In this document: positions 43,627 to 53,551 of the stretch, piece by piece | Numbering within the stretch: the first letter of the stretch is position 1 | How the letters are laid out: every line of letters begins with the position of its first letter | Source: Hydractinia symbiolongicarpus | Taxonomy: Eukaryota > Cnidaria > Hydrozoa > Anthoathecata > Hydractiniidae | NCBI RefSeq assembly: GCF_029227915.1 | Contig: NC_079884.1 | Span: forward strand, 16,432,001-16,496,000 | Direction of reading: 5' to 3' | DNA: 64,000 bases | The notes under the pieces: model-generated | Database searches by the model: none | Told to the model about the DNA's origin: nothing | What the model saw: only the letters and a program-made list of their open reading frames with translations | Made by a program: the position numbers and the translations under genes

Positions 43627-43964
43627 CACTTTAAGAAAATTTTCCATGAAACGAAATGGACAGGAACAGAACAGAAGATTTTCTACTGGTAATTTCTCTT
43701 TCATAATCTTGCACATTTTTATACAGAAAGAAAACACACTTTGCCCAATTTTCACAAAATGAAATAACCTGATTGACTAAATAATTCTCTACTTGTCTTT
43801 TTCGTACACAACGCAAAGAAAAAGTTGAACTCGATTCTACTTTGCTCAGAACGGAATAGACAAAGACATTTTTTGTTCATGTCATGTAAACATTTTAAGT
43901 ATACATACTCAGAAATTTTTTTGTTCCTGTCCATTCTATTCCACAGAAAATTTTCTTGAACTGA
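43627..43964. mobile_element. inverted-repeat element (MITE-like), about 340 bp
   Basis: Left arm CACTTTAAGAAAATTTTCC with AAATGGACAGGAACAGAACA (43628-43672). The right arm, reversed, reads CAGTTCAAGAAAATTTTCTG with GAATGGACAGGAACAAAAAA (43964-43915). Arms are about 45 bases with some mismatches; the ends beyond them do not align well, so termini and target site are unsure. Confidence 0.65.
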
Positions 43965-44149
43965 AAGCTTGTATCCCTCTGATTAAGGAGGTATTTTAAA
44001 CAAGAGTAGAACTTGCTAAGTTTGCAAAAACTTAGTTCTCGTAAAAATTTAAAAGTATTTCCAATATTAGTTCTGGAAAAAATAATTCTCCAAAATATCC
44101 CTTATTGGTTCTGCTTTTTTACATAACAGGATGTGTAAGGGAAGGCTTT

Positions 44150-44285
44150 TCCTAAAAGTAGGAACCAGCAGTAACTAGCAGTATTTTAAAGTAACCACCA
44201 GAGAACAACCAGTATTTTGAAGTAGCCAACGGAGAACCAGCAGGTTTTTTTTGTGACCACAAGAGAACGACCAGTTAAATAAAAA
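44150..44285 (+). repeat. short imperfect repeats (ACCAGAGAACAACCAG)
   Basis: Three blocks of about 42 bases: GTAACCACCAGAGAACAACC, GTAGCCAACGGAGAACCAGC and GTGACCACAAGAGAACGACC. They may lie within the 5' LTR of the downstream retroelement. Confidence 0.55.
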
Positions 44286-44693
44286 AAACAGAATAAACGC
44301 AACTACCGCTTCGAATGTGAATCATTTTATAATGCATACAACAGTTCATGACCCATTTTTCTGAAATGTTTATGTCTGGTGTGACTTCAATGCCAATTTA
44401 TCAGCATCTTTAACGAGAGTGTTTATACTGGTTTGGAGGAATTGTTTTTCCTTTGCACTTCTCCAATTTCAGTTGAAATAACCTTTCTTTTCTAGACTAG
44501 CTATCTAAGCCCTGCTTACAGCTGCCAAGCTAGGATTGTTTGTCCACCTGTACATAGCCTCATAACCCTATATCTCGATTAGACCTGTACATAGTTTTTA
44601 CTCTTGTTATTTTTATCAAAGATGGCTGACTCAAGAACCTGAAAAGCTTTACTTGTTCACTCTCTTTACATCCACTCATATCTGCATATAACA

Positions 44694-45915
44694 TGGTGTC
44701 AGAATATTGACTTTGTTACACAAGGACTTTCACTCGCAATATTTCACAATACTCACAGTATTTTAATAATAATGGATTGTCTCAAGGCTCCAAGGGCACT
44801 GAACTTGGACATTCAAAAAACCTTGCCGAACTCTGGAAATCATGAAAGCAGGCATTTCAAATCTTTCTCCAAGCCACCGAATCTGCTGATAAGCCAGATA
44901 TTGTCAAATCATCAATCCTTCTTCACTGCATAGGTAAGCAATGCAAAGAAATTTACGATACCTTTGAATTCCATGAAGGAGATGAAATGAAATTGAACAT
45001 TATTCTCCAGAAATTTGATGATCACTTCAAACTGAGAAAAAATGTTTATGATTTTTATGAGATTTCCATTCTTCACTCCTCGTCAGGATATCTTTGAGAA
45101 ATTTGACGAATACTACACTAGATTATGTAAATTGAGCAAAGACTGTGTGAACTCAATCAATTCTTCAGGATTTTCTCATCAAAGACATGATCATTATCGG
45201 TTTAAGAGACAAAAAACTTAAAGAACGCCTACTCCGCGAAAACGACATCAAATTAGGAAAATTACTATCCAACTGCAGAGCTAGTAAGGTATCAAAGTTG
45301 CAAACTAAGTCTATTTTCACAACAAACCTGACTCAACTCCATCGTCATCAACTGCTAATTCTAATATCAATCAGATGATCCATCATCAAAAAGCAAATAA
45401 ATCATGAAATGCACATTCTGTGCTGGAAGTCATCCTTGTGGTTCATGCCCAGCATACGGCAAAATATGCAATACCTGTGAAAGTAAAGGACACTTTCTAA
45501 ATAATGTTGAAAATCTAATCAAAACTTATCTCAACGTAATAATAAACCAAAGAGATACTCACAACGTCCATCAAAACCAGTTGGCTCAGTTGAACAAGAA
45601 TATCAATCTAATTCAGTTCAGACAATGAATTCTTCCTGAGATCAATCGAACTTGAACCAACCTGCGAAAGCGAACGACATATATCCTATATCCGATCCAA
45701 CTGCATCAGACCACCCTGACTGTCTAATCCATCTCTCAACTAATAATACAATGGTTACGTATAAAATAGACACTGGTGCTCGTGCAAACGTTCTATCGAT
45801 CTCTGTCTTTCAACGTCTCAGCAAAAAAGCCTTTGTATACATACCACAAATATTAAAAATATTTACGCCTGTGAAAAACATGTCAATTTTATATGTGCTC
45901 ATGCAAGTTTTTTGA
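44694..45915 (+). pseudogene. gypsy-type retrotransposon fragment: PBS, gag, zinc knuckle, protease
   Basis: TGGTGTCAGAATA at 44694 looks like a primer-binding site just after an LTR end (..ATATAACA). Gag starts MDCLKAPRALNLD at 44772 and shifts frame almost at once (NLAELWKSWKQAFQIFLQAT, SSILLHCIGKQCKEIYDTFE), then again near 45050 (FFTPRQDIFEKFDEYYTRL), reaching DMIIIGLRDKKLKERLLREN (45187 on). A Cys-rich knuckle CTFCAGSHPCGSCPAYGKIC follows, and an aspartic protease start with YKIDTGARANVLSI. The match ends at about 45880; no RT, integrase or 3' LTR is present. Multiple frameshifts: inactive. Confidence 0.8.
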
Positions 45916-46249
45916 TATCTTAAGAACTGCCCTAGATTTTTAATAGTGGGAAGATTCCTCTATGCTGCTTTTCAAAAAAATTCACAGGAAAAAAGAAAAA
46001 AAATTATTTATGTAGCATATTTTTAAGATTGTAGTAACTGTTTTACTAATGTGTTAGTATTTTTACTTGTATATGTATATTATAAATTCCGGAAAAACAT
46101 TTCTAAAAATGGTCACCCAAAAACGTCCTTCCTCAAATCTTCAGAGTGTTGGTTTTGTAATTGAAATTTGCTTGTGCAAATTTAGGTTCTCTGAGTTAGT
46201 GTTCGTCCATAGGTGTAATACAATTTGAATATTTTTCGGTCCTAGTATT

Positions 46250-46375
46250 TATTTTTCGTTCTTGATAATAATTAATATTTTTAGTTCTTGATAATAATTA
46301 ATATTTATCATTTGCTAATATTTATTTATTTTTCGTTATTGATAATAATTAATGTTTTTTGTTCCCAATATATTA
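46250..46375 (+). repeat. short tandem repeat (TTCTTGATAATAATTAATAT)
   Basis: Three to four diverged units of about 26 bases containing TTGATAATAATTAATATTT. Flanking DNA 45920-46500 shows no gene. Confidence 0.7.
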
Positions 46376-46513
46376 ATAATTTATGTACATTTTTTAGCCT
46401 GAATTAACAAGGCAATAAAAACTCCAATGATATATCTGATGTTTTCTTCTGCGTAATGAACGCGCAACGGGAACTATTATTACTCATTGAAACCCTGTAG
46501 GGACTCATTGATT

Positions 46514-46707
46514 GGGTGCCTGCGGGGAGTACATAAAAAGAGTCATAGGAAAATTGACTCCTTTAAAGGAATCATTTTGAATAAGTCGAAATGAGTAACA
46601 AGAAGGAGTCATTAATCATGACAACTTAAAAGGAGTCATTTGAGCACTTATTTTGACTCCTTTAATGTACTCTTAATGACTCCCTAAAGGAGGTCCCCAT
46701 AGGCACC
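46514..46707. mobile_element. 194 bp foldback with GAGTCA motifs
   Basis: Left end GGTGCCTGCGGGGAGTACAT against reversed right end GGTGCCTATGGGGACCTCCT, and inside them repeated TGACTCC/GGAGTCA words (GACTCCTTTAAAGGAATCAT, AAGGAGTCATTAATCATGAC, GACTCCTTTAATGTACTC). The element can fold on itself almost end to end. Confidence 0.7.
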
Positions 46708-46724
46708 GTAAAAAGAAACCTTTT

Positions 46725-47012
46725 TAAGTTTCATTTGATTCTTCTAAATTTATCAGTGTTGGCTCAGAAGAGGATGTTAGCTTGGAAGAATCTGTTACAT
46801 TTTGGTTACCGGTAACAAAAGGGAAAACAGAAGAATTAACAGGTTCTCTTTCAGTGTGTTTTTTACTTTTTTATGGCTTCGCCCATATTTGTGACGCAAA
46901 TATCTTTCGAGCAGTATTTACATCTTTCAAAGCCTTCATTTTTTTTGGAAAGTCAGCTCTTGTAATTCGGATCTTTTAGCCAGTCGTCTAAAAATTTTGA
47001 TTTTCTTGGCAT
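46725..47012 (-). pseudogene. BED-type zinc-finger transposase N terminus, decayed
   Basis: Minus-strand reading from ATG at 47012: MPRKSKFLDDWLKDPNYKS, then TGA where the family has Trp, then LSKKNEGFERCKYCSKDICV and TNMGEA. This is the N-terminal BED-like finger of hAT-type transposases common in cnidarians (Cys-x2-Cys present; the His pair falls after a frameshift). Another frame continues with EPVNSSVFPFVTGNQNVTDS to TAA at 46725. One nonsense codon and one frameshift; no catalytic domain remains. Confidence 0.6.
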
Positions 47013-47220
47013 TACTATATCATTAGTAATCTCTTTTAGTCTAATTCTAAACAGAAATAAAAAAGAAACTATAAGAAACTTGATTGTTAGGTAAGGTCAA
47101 GTGAAATATAACATAGATATACCATGGTAGATAAATACTAAAACAATGATAAAACTGGAAATCAAGCAAGAAAGCCTAAAAAAAGAATTTGATGATCCCT
47201 GAAAATTAAATATGCAGCCT

Positions 47221-47325
47221 TCAAACTAAATTCCAGGATATTCCAGGACAATCTCTAAAAAAGAAGGAAAGTCCAGGACATTCCAGGACAAAAACTAAAT
47301 TCTAGGACATTCCAGGACAGTGGTC
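47221..47325 (+). repeat. ATTCCAGGACA short repeats
   Basis: ATTCCAGGACA and close variants occur about five times in 105 bases, in the same orientation. Confidence 0.8.
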
Positions 47326-47429
47326 ACCATGATTAACGTATGACGCGTTTGCATAATCTGGCCATATATTGGCCAAAAATCACTCAATGATACCAAGGTA
47401 TTTTTCGTCGTCTTCTCTTATATAAAAAA

Positions 47430-47690
47430 GACAACAAATCTCTGGGAACGAGGGTGGCTATGATCATGCGATGTGAAAATAACGGAAATAATAAGTTCTA
47501 AAACTGCAGTGTTTATTGCTTTTCTGAATACCCTATATAATTTCTATGCACTGGTCCTGTTTTAAAAAAATTAGGAAAACCAAAATTTTCGGACGGAAAA
47601 ACTTTCGGCAGACACAAATTTCGGACGGAAAAATTTTCGGATAACAAAAAGTCAAAACGTTTTTCCGTCCGAAAATTTTCGTTCTTAATG
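47430..47690 (-). repeat. GAAAATTTTCGG repeat, opposite-strand copy
   Basis: Reverse-orientation relative of 39640-40060: AACGAGGGTGGCTATGATCA corresponds to the plus-strand GCTATGATCCACCCTCGT, and CGGACGGAAAAATTTTCGG words repeat several times, with an inverted partner CCGTCCGAAAATTTTCG at the end, making a local hairpin. Confidence 0.55.
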
Positions 47691-47929
47691 TATGTGCCAG
47701 TACTCCTACATATTATTGATAAATGCTTTATTAATAGGATGGTTGTTGTTTAAAAAAGCCCTAGATGAAGGTTGCAATGAAACCTATGTCATAATAAATA
47801 AAGTATTTTTGGCCATGGAATTAAAGCTCGTGCCCATTATATCCAAACTTGATCTTTGCCTTTCTATGAAAAAAAAACAAATTAACTGACCACCATAGCA
47901 GAAAGAGGATAAACGCTAGACACGGAATG

Positions 47930-48180
47930 TATATGTAGCTTAAAAAAGGCCCCACAGCCATTATTGACTGCTGCATATGTCAAATAGCCTGGACCCCGGA
48001 TGTAGCCCTACAGGATAACTGTCAAGATCCGGCCGCACCCTTTTGGTTGGTCGAAATATGTTTTCTCAAACATTAGTCAAGTGGTTAACGTAGTATATAA
48101 AGACAGGCAAATAAAATAGTCCATTCGTTAAACCGTAGTCTCTGGGCCTATTGTGTAAAAATCAATAATACAACAACTTA
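47930..48180 (+). other. possible solo LTR (TATA and poly(A) signals)
   Basis: GTATATAAAGAC (about 48091) is followed 20 bases later by AATAAAATAG and ends with ATAATACAACA, the order expected of U3-R-U5 in a solo LTR. No partner LTR, PBS or target duplication was found. Confidence 0.2.
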
Positions 48181-48593
48181 AAAGTTGTTATGGGGTGCTT
48201 TTAGATCAATGTAACGAATTGGAAAAAAAATTTTTGGGTTAAGGTGGTTCCAGCCTAAATAAACTCAATTTTTTGAAAATTTTGAAAAGATCATTTCTTG
48301 GTCAAAAAAGTATCGTAAAATCGTTTTTTTGGCTTCAGAAATGTCATAAAATAAGCAGAAAATGCTGTAAAAGTTAGATTCTGGTTATGTGAAATTCTGT
48401 GAAATTCTGTAACAAATTTTGACCCCGTGACACCCACAAAAATGCTTTAAAACCAAGTGTTTATAGGATATCCACTTTGTTCTCACACAGATGTCTACTT
48501 TGCTGTACGCTTTTACGGGAAATACTAAAATCTAGATTTGAAAGCCGTAAAACAGTTTTTTTCGACTCAGAAGAGGGAAAAAGAAACGTGTTA

Positions 48594-48950
48594 GAGATAG
48601 ATAGATAGATAGATAGATGTGCATATTTTACATGGCTAGCCTCACAAATATCGAGGGATATACCCTGTCTATTTTTTCCAGGAGGGGCCATGGCTTAGAT
48701 GGAGAGTCCTAGAGTATTTAAAGCTCATTTTGAGCTACGCAGACCCAATTAGAGCCCGCGCTCTACTAGACAACTCCCTGCAACATCCAACGGCCCACAC
48801 AGTGTGCCATCTTCCCAATTTCCCTCACATGGCTTGGGTTAACCCGGGGCTATGGTAACATTCACTCGCCCGTGTTGAATCGCCGTCAAGAGGAATCGAA
48901 CCCCGGTCTCCCGCACAGAGTACGAGAGCTATAACCACTAATCTACGGTG
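48594..48950 (-). mobile_element. tRNA-derived SINE
   Basis: Minus strand: a tRNA-like head (48948-48881) with TAGATTAGTGGTTATAGC as A box and GGGGTTCGATTCC as B box, the latter with GCGGGAGACC before it, strongly like tRNA-Asp. A 250-base unrelated body follows, ending in a (ATCT)n tail (GATA repeats on the plus strand at 48594-48618). Head, body and simple tail define a SINE. It is nested in the transposon at 48244-50512. Confidence 0.75.
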
Positions 48951-49063
48951 CATGGGAATCAGCATGAAACTGCAGATAAAAAGACGAAAGATAGTATGTT
49001 TGAGAAACAAAAAGTGTCTTTGGATGCTAATAACAAGAATAACGTTGCTGAACAGCATAGCTG

Positions 49064-49958
49064 TTGCAGCCAGAGCAGGCACAACTACACACTACAACAT
49101 CCGCAAATCAGAATGTTGATTCAATTGGAACACCAACTTTATCTTCTTCAGCAAAGAAATTGAAAGAAACTATTCATAGCATTAATGCCTATTATGATGA
49201 AGTTTTTTTGGACAGCTCAATTTTGAAGGAATTGATACATCTTATTGGCAACTGTATAGAATTTTTTGCCGATAAAGTTAACATTGAACATTGTTAACAA
49301 CATGAACTTTATTCATCACAAAAGAAACCTAAAACTGTTCAATCAAAAGGTGTACATGCCTTTGATGTCAACGTACAAACCATTGTTGCATTCCGGGAAA
49401 TTGGTAAAGGACATTCAGCAATGAAATCATTTTGTCGTATAATGAACATGCGCCCACCAGTGTGTTATAGTACGTATCAAAAAACTGTCTCAAATATGCA
49501 TGAAGCATATGGATTTAGTGCAATACAATTAATGAAGAAGGCCGCAAAGAAAGCTCCAGCATCTGGAGAACAGCCGCAAGATGAAAATGTGAAGCATGCC
49601 CAGGCAAGTTTTGACAGTACATGGCAACGTCGAGGATTCGCTTCACTTCATGGAGTTGTTAGCTACAGCCATTTCTGGAGGCAAATGTGTAGACATAGCT
49701 TGTCTCTCAAAGCAATGTAGATCTTGTAAACATTGGCAAAAAAGAAAAGGAACCGAATAATGCATTAAATGGAAAAATAATCATAATTGTCCAATAAATC
49801 ATGAAGGTAGCGCAGGGGTGATAGAAGCTGTTGGTGTTGAGCCCCCAAAATTAGCCAGGAAGAAGTTGAGTGCGAAGAAGAAGGGATATGCAGACATAGC
49901 CCATGAAAAAGAGGGTGACGTTTATGTTTCTGGAGGATTTTCTTGGGATTTTTCTTAG
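49064..49958 (+). pseudogene. Mutator-like transposase, internally deleted and frameshifted
   Basis: N-terminal part SSAKKLKETIHSINAYYDEV and SSILKELIHLIGNCIEF (to a stop at 49297). The next segment is VAFREIGKGHSAMKSFCRIM with FDSTWQRRGFASLHGVVS, the conserved block of the Mutator-like transposase family seen in cnidarians and arthropods; the usual D of DG(S/T)W is present as FDSTW. After a frameshift near 49665 it continues as AISGGKCVDIACLSKQCRSC, a TAA, then NHNCPINHEGSAG. It then jumps to the C-terminal end of the protein (KKLSAKKKGYADIAHEKEGD, stop at 49956). The catalytic middle is deleted. Confidence 0.75.
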
Positions 49959-50519
49959 TGTTTACTTTGAATATACTTTGGGATATTTTTAATTATGTTT
50001 TTACAGCGCGTTTTCTTAAAATGCGTTTTTTCGGTACTTCACATGCTATATTTTCAGAACTATAAATACTATTAACTTCAAATTTTCAGGGTTGTTTCAT
50101 CAGCTAAAAAGACATCCCCTATACATCAAATTGATATATAATACATCACAGTTTCCGTTTACGGACTCATTGAGATTGGATATTTCGCTACAAAAATTTA
50201 CCTAGACTTGTAACTTTAATTGAAACCTAAATATACCTTGCATTCATTTAATTTGAGGTATAGGGGATAGATTTACATCTCTTCTGTCTCAATACAAAGT
50301 TTGATCATGATTGAATAAGTGGTTGCAGAGTTATAACTCATGAACTTTCTTCTTCAAAATTCAATAATATGCTCTTAATTATGTGCATAATTAATTTTTT
50401 GGATTTTTTTTTAATTGTCAGATTGTAAATTAGTTACTCCTTCTATTTCATCATAAAAAATATTAAGAATAAGGATATTTCATAATTTTGTGTCATTTAG
50501 GCTGGAACCACCTTAACTA

Positions 50520-51020
50520 TACTTTCTCAGTTCCTGAATTTAGCCACTTTAAAGAAGGCCAATAAGACTTTTTCATAATAATAACATACTTTAACATAAT
50601 ATTAAGAAATAGATACGATCTTTCTATCACAATGCTGTGGTCAAACGCTGTAAATATGGTAAAAAAAATTCAGAACAAGTGAGCTTGTCATTGTGTTAGA
50701 CAAAATAATAATTGAGCTCCACTGATCTCGCGACCCGGTGTAATAGGGTTAATGCCTTACATAACTTATTCTAGGAAGTTAACGAGACATAAATTAATGG
50801 TCATGAAAGTAACATGAATAAAGTTACCGCGAATGCCAATAAGTACTCATAAAAAAGAATTTAATTAACGCGATTTAGTTCAAGTGGCTTACAAAAAGAA
50901 ATAAAATAACCCGAATCAAGAAATATCTTTATCTTTATTTTGGAAATGGGTTCATTAACAACCAGTTTCTCTAGTTTTTTTAACAATAGTTAAGTTAAAC
51001 TAAATCTTACACCTAGAATC
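50520..51020. other. intergenic, no gene seen
   Basis: AT-rich stretch between the TTAA transposon and the LINE tail; the start of the LINE homology may lie in its last part. Confidence 0.4.
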
Positions 51021-51029
51021 TTCTCGAAC

Positions 51030-51470
51030 CAATTCTCCACTGTAAATCATAGGTATGAGACCAGGCTTTCAAAATATGGTTTTAAATTTTTTCACACATT
51101 ATCGTGGTCGTCATATATGGAACCGCATAAATATCCGTAAAGATACCTTATTTACAATGACTAAAACTGTTGACTCCTTTAAAAATCAGTTCAAATCAAA
51201 AAATTTCTTTTAAATCAAGGCATCAAAGACCTCTGCTAATTCAAAATAGTGTTATTTAGCTTCTTTTTCTACTTTACCCTTTTTGTTAATATAGACCATA
51301 GATTGTAAATAAATGTTGCTCGCTTTAAGGGACTCGATCATGAAACAAAATGTGTCTTCTGCTTGCCCCTGCCACATTGTTAACACTTATATGAATACAT
51401 TTTTTGTATATACTGTTGTTGGCGAATACATGCTACTACTACTACTAATACTACTTTAAAATATCAGCCT
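51030..51470 (+). mobile_element. 3' end of a LINE with TAC-rich tail
   Basis: Two adjoining frames give NQFSTVNHRYETRLSKYGF and THYRGRHIWNRINIRKD with TVDSFKNQFKSKNFF then stop at about 51212. These match the conserved C terminus after the RT of CR1-type LINEs (THR.GR..WN..; SF K..). The 3' UTR ends in a (TAC)n-like tail at 51430-51455. Only the last 0.4 kb of the element is present. Confidence 0.65.
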
Positions 51471-51477
51471 GTCTTAA

Positions 51478-52004
51478 CCCTATTTCGGTCCAGGGTTTAA
51501 ATATGCCACTCTCTGCTTAAAACTTAATTACTTCAGTTCTAGAGCGAATTTTTACATTATGTTTGAAGTTTCTGAAAGCTAAATAAAAGTTATTTAACAT
51601 ATTTTCTGGTTTTTACATAGCTCGCATAAAAAGTTGCTTAAAATTGCCCGAAAATCCGATTTTTGGGTCAAATTCGGAAAAAAAAAGCGAAATCGGATTA
51701 GTCTTGTGTCCAAATTATGCGAAATAATTATTCTTTTTGAAACAAAGTTGTGTTGTAGATTTCAAGTTCTAAGGATAATCTTAACAAGAGTTATTACATT
51801 TTCCCCATTATAAGGATTCCATAGAGATTTTTAGTGGTAGTTTCGAGTAATGACCAATATCACAATCTCTGAAAGGTATGGGACCTACAAATTTAGCATG
51901 CAGGTGTCTAGTAGATAAATATTGAAACTCGTTAAGTATCATAGCCATGCAACATAGCAATAAGGACTTGGGGGCGCGGGGGAATCCCCCTGGACCGAAT
52001 AAGG
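51478..52004. mobile_element. 527 bp TTAA-flanked MITE
   Basis: TTAA at 51474-51477 and 52005-52008. Left end CCCTATTTCGGTCCAGGG, right end reversed CCTTATTCGGTCCAGGGGG: about 18 bp TIRs with one indel. No coding capacity. TTAA target sites suggest mobilisation by a piggyBac or Kolobok transposase. Confidence 0.75.
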
Positions 52005-52249
52005 TTAATCACATTATCTGAGTGAACCATATCGGAATATTACTATTTTTTGCGTCATACAAACAAGGAAAATGAAGTATGCGTCACACAGTTTTGTATT
52101 GCAATTGCTTAAAAATATATTTTCAAACTTTAATCACAGGTTTTCAATTAACTTGTATCTTTTAAACGTACTGGATATTTACGTTACACTTTAATTAGCG
52201 CATTTGATTACCGTGAATTTTCAAAATGGGCATTAACTGTTACTGAAGT

Positions 52250-52720
52250 TGTCTTTGAGGCGGCAGGCAAGCTTTTTCTATTTAGCTGTGGAACACACAC
52301 TTTCTAGTTCCGGCTAAAAGCTCGCGCAACATCCTGATCTTCCGGGATTTGATTGAAGATACACATGTCTCGGACGTGGTTAGTAAAATTACCAGTTAAT
52401 CTGTCTTTTCTAAATTTGCATATAGCTCAGATTTGGAAAAGATTTCTTTTTGACCTTTATGGCTTTGGTTTTTTTTCTATTTGACGTTTTTTGCAAATTT
52501 TAGATACAATACTCTGCTTAACAGAGATTCCTTTCGTACATCATAATTTATTGTGCTAGCTACACAGCAACAGAATTATCCTAGTGGTATTAAAGAATTT
52601 CAATGTTTACGTTTTGACTGGATACCCACGCCTATGAATAAAAATTTGAAAAATCAACAGGAGATGAAATGATGCAGATTATATAGTCAGAAAGTTAAGT
52701 TATGGTTAAAACCAAGGCTA
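52250..52720 (+). repeat. long inverted repeat, left arm
   Basis: Pairs, in reverse complement, with 56960-58225. Matching blocks include AGCTGTGGAACA, CTAAAAGCTCGCGCAACAT, GTCTCGGACGTGGTTAGT, TTTTGCAAATTTTAGA, GCTACACAGCAACAGAAT, CCACGCCTATGAATAAAA and GTGAAAAATC-like sequence, all collinear. Arms have clearly diverged. Confidence 0.75.
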
Positions 52721-52724
52721 GTAG

Positions 52725-53200
52725 CATCTTTTGACTGATGTATGTTGTAAATCAAACTACATGGAAAAGCTAGATTTTAATTTCAAGATCAAGAGATGCC
52801 TCCAATCGAAAATAAAGTTTCTAATGGGCTGGTATACGGCTGTATTTTTGTATCGATCACTTGATCCGCCATTGTTTAACATTAGTGTTGCAACCGTTAT
52901 AGAAAAATAGATTAAGTGAAATAAAATATGTCATCTGTTTGCTAAAACAGTTCAGTATATACTTAAATTTTCTTAATTATTTTGATGCTTCAGCACCTAG
53001 TTTTTTATAAACGGGTTTCTTATTAAAAAAAAGATGTAACAGACCACTGTAAGAGATTAACTGGATGTGCAACAGCACATCTGTGCTAAGCACTCCACAC
53101 TGGTTGTGCGACATGGTTTAATTGGATTAAGTGGTCAACCTAACATACAATACTAACCTTTTGTTGCTTTAACAATTTTTTTATCTTCCATGTTTTAAAG
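52725..53200. other. intergenic, no gene seen
   Basis: Inside the spacer of the long inverted repeat; AT-rich, without recognisable features. Confidence 0.4.
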
Positions 53201-53204
53201 TGTT

Positions 53205-53480
53205 TCCTCGATGCTGTATATACTTGTGTATGTGTGTGTCTGTCTGTCTGTCTGTTACAGGCAAAGTGGCAAAGTTTATGACGTCATCAAAAAACCTTTG
53301 AACCACAATATTTTCGTAACTGTTTGTCATAAGTACATGATCCTATACATTTTCTTAATCAGTGTTTCAAGATCTTTACGATGAATGCAACAGGTATACA
53401 AATTTCTAAAAACAATTTTTCGTGTTTGGCGGTTCTTTACTAAACCCTTATATCACCTTAAGCGTTCGTCGAAAACATAC
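53205..53480 (-). repeat. member of the 0.72 kb dispersed family, opposite strand
   Basis: Starts with a TGTGTGTCTGTCTGTCTG tract, then TGACGTCATCAAAAAACCTT, CATGATCCTATACATTTTCT, AGTGTTTCAAGATCTTTACG and CTTATATCACCTTAAGCGTT, the reverse of the order in the tandem units at 2988-4449. Confidence 0.65.
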
Positions 53481-53551
53481 CTAGCCGGCACAAAGAGCTC
53501 TAAAAGACGTCTTTTAGGCAACTTTCGCATTTCTAAAAGACGTCTTTCTTA

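Larger units (their letters stand above)
48244..50512 (+). mobile_element. TTAA-flanked DNA transposon with Mutator-like transposase relic
   Basis: Perfect 18 bp terminal inverted repeats GGTGGTTCCAGCCTAAAT, bounded by TTAA on both sides (48240-48243 and 50513-50516). Length 2269 bases including a nested SINE. It holds a decayed transposase (49064-49958). Confidence 0.85.

Noticed and set aside
47692-47889. Plus-strand 65-codon frame with a hydrophobic start
   Set aside because: It starts within the GAAAATTTTCGG repeat, has no domain and no splice context.
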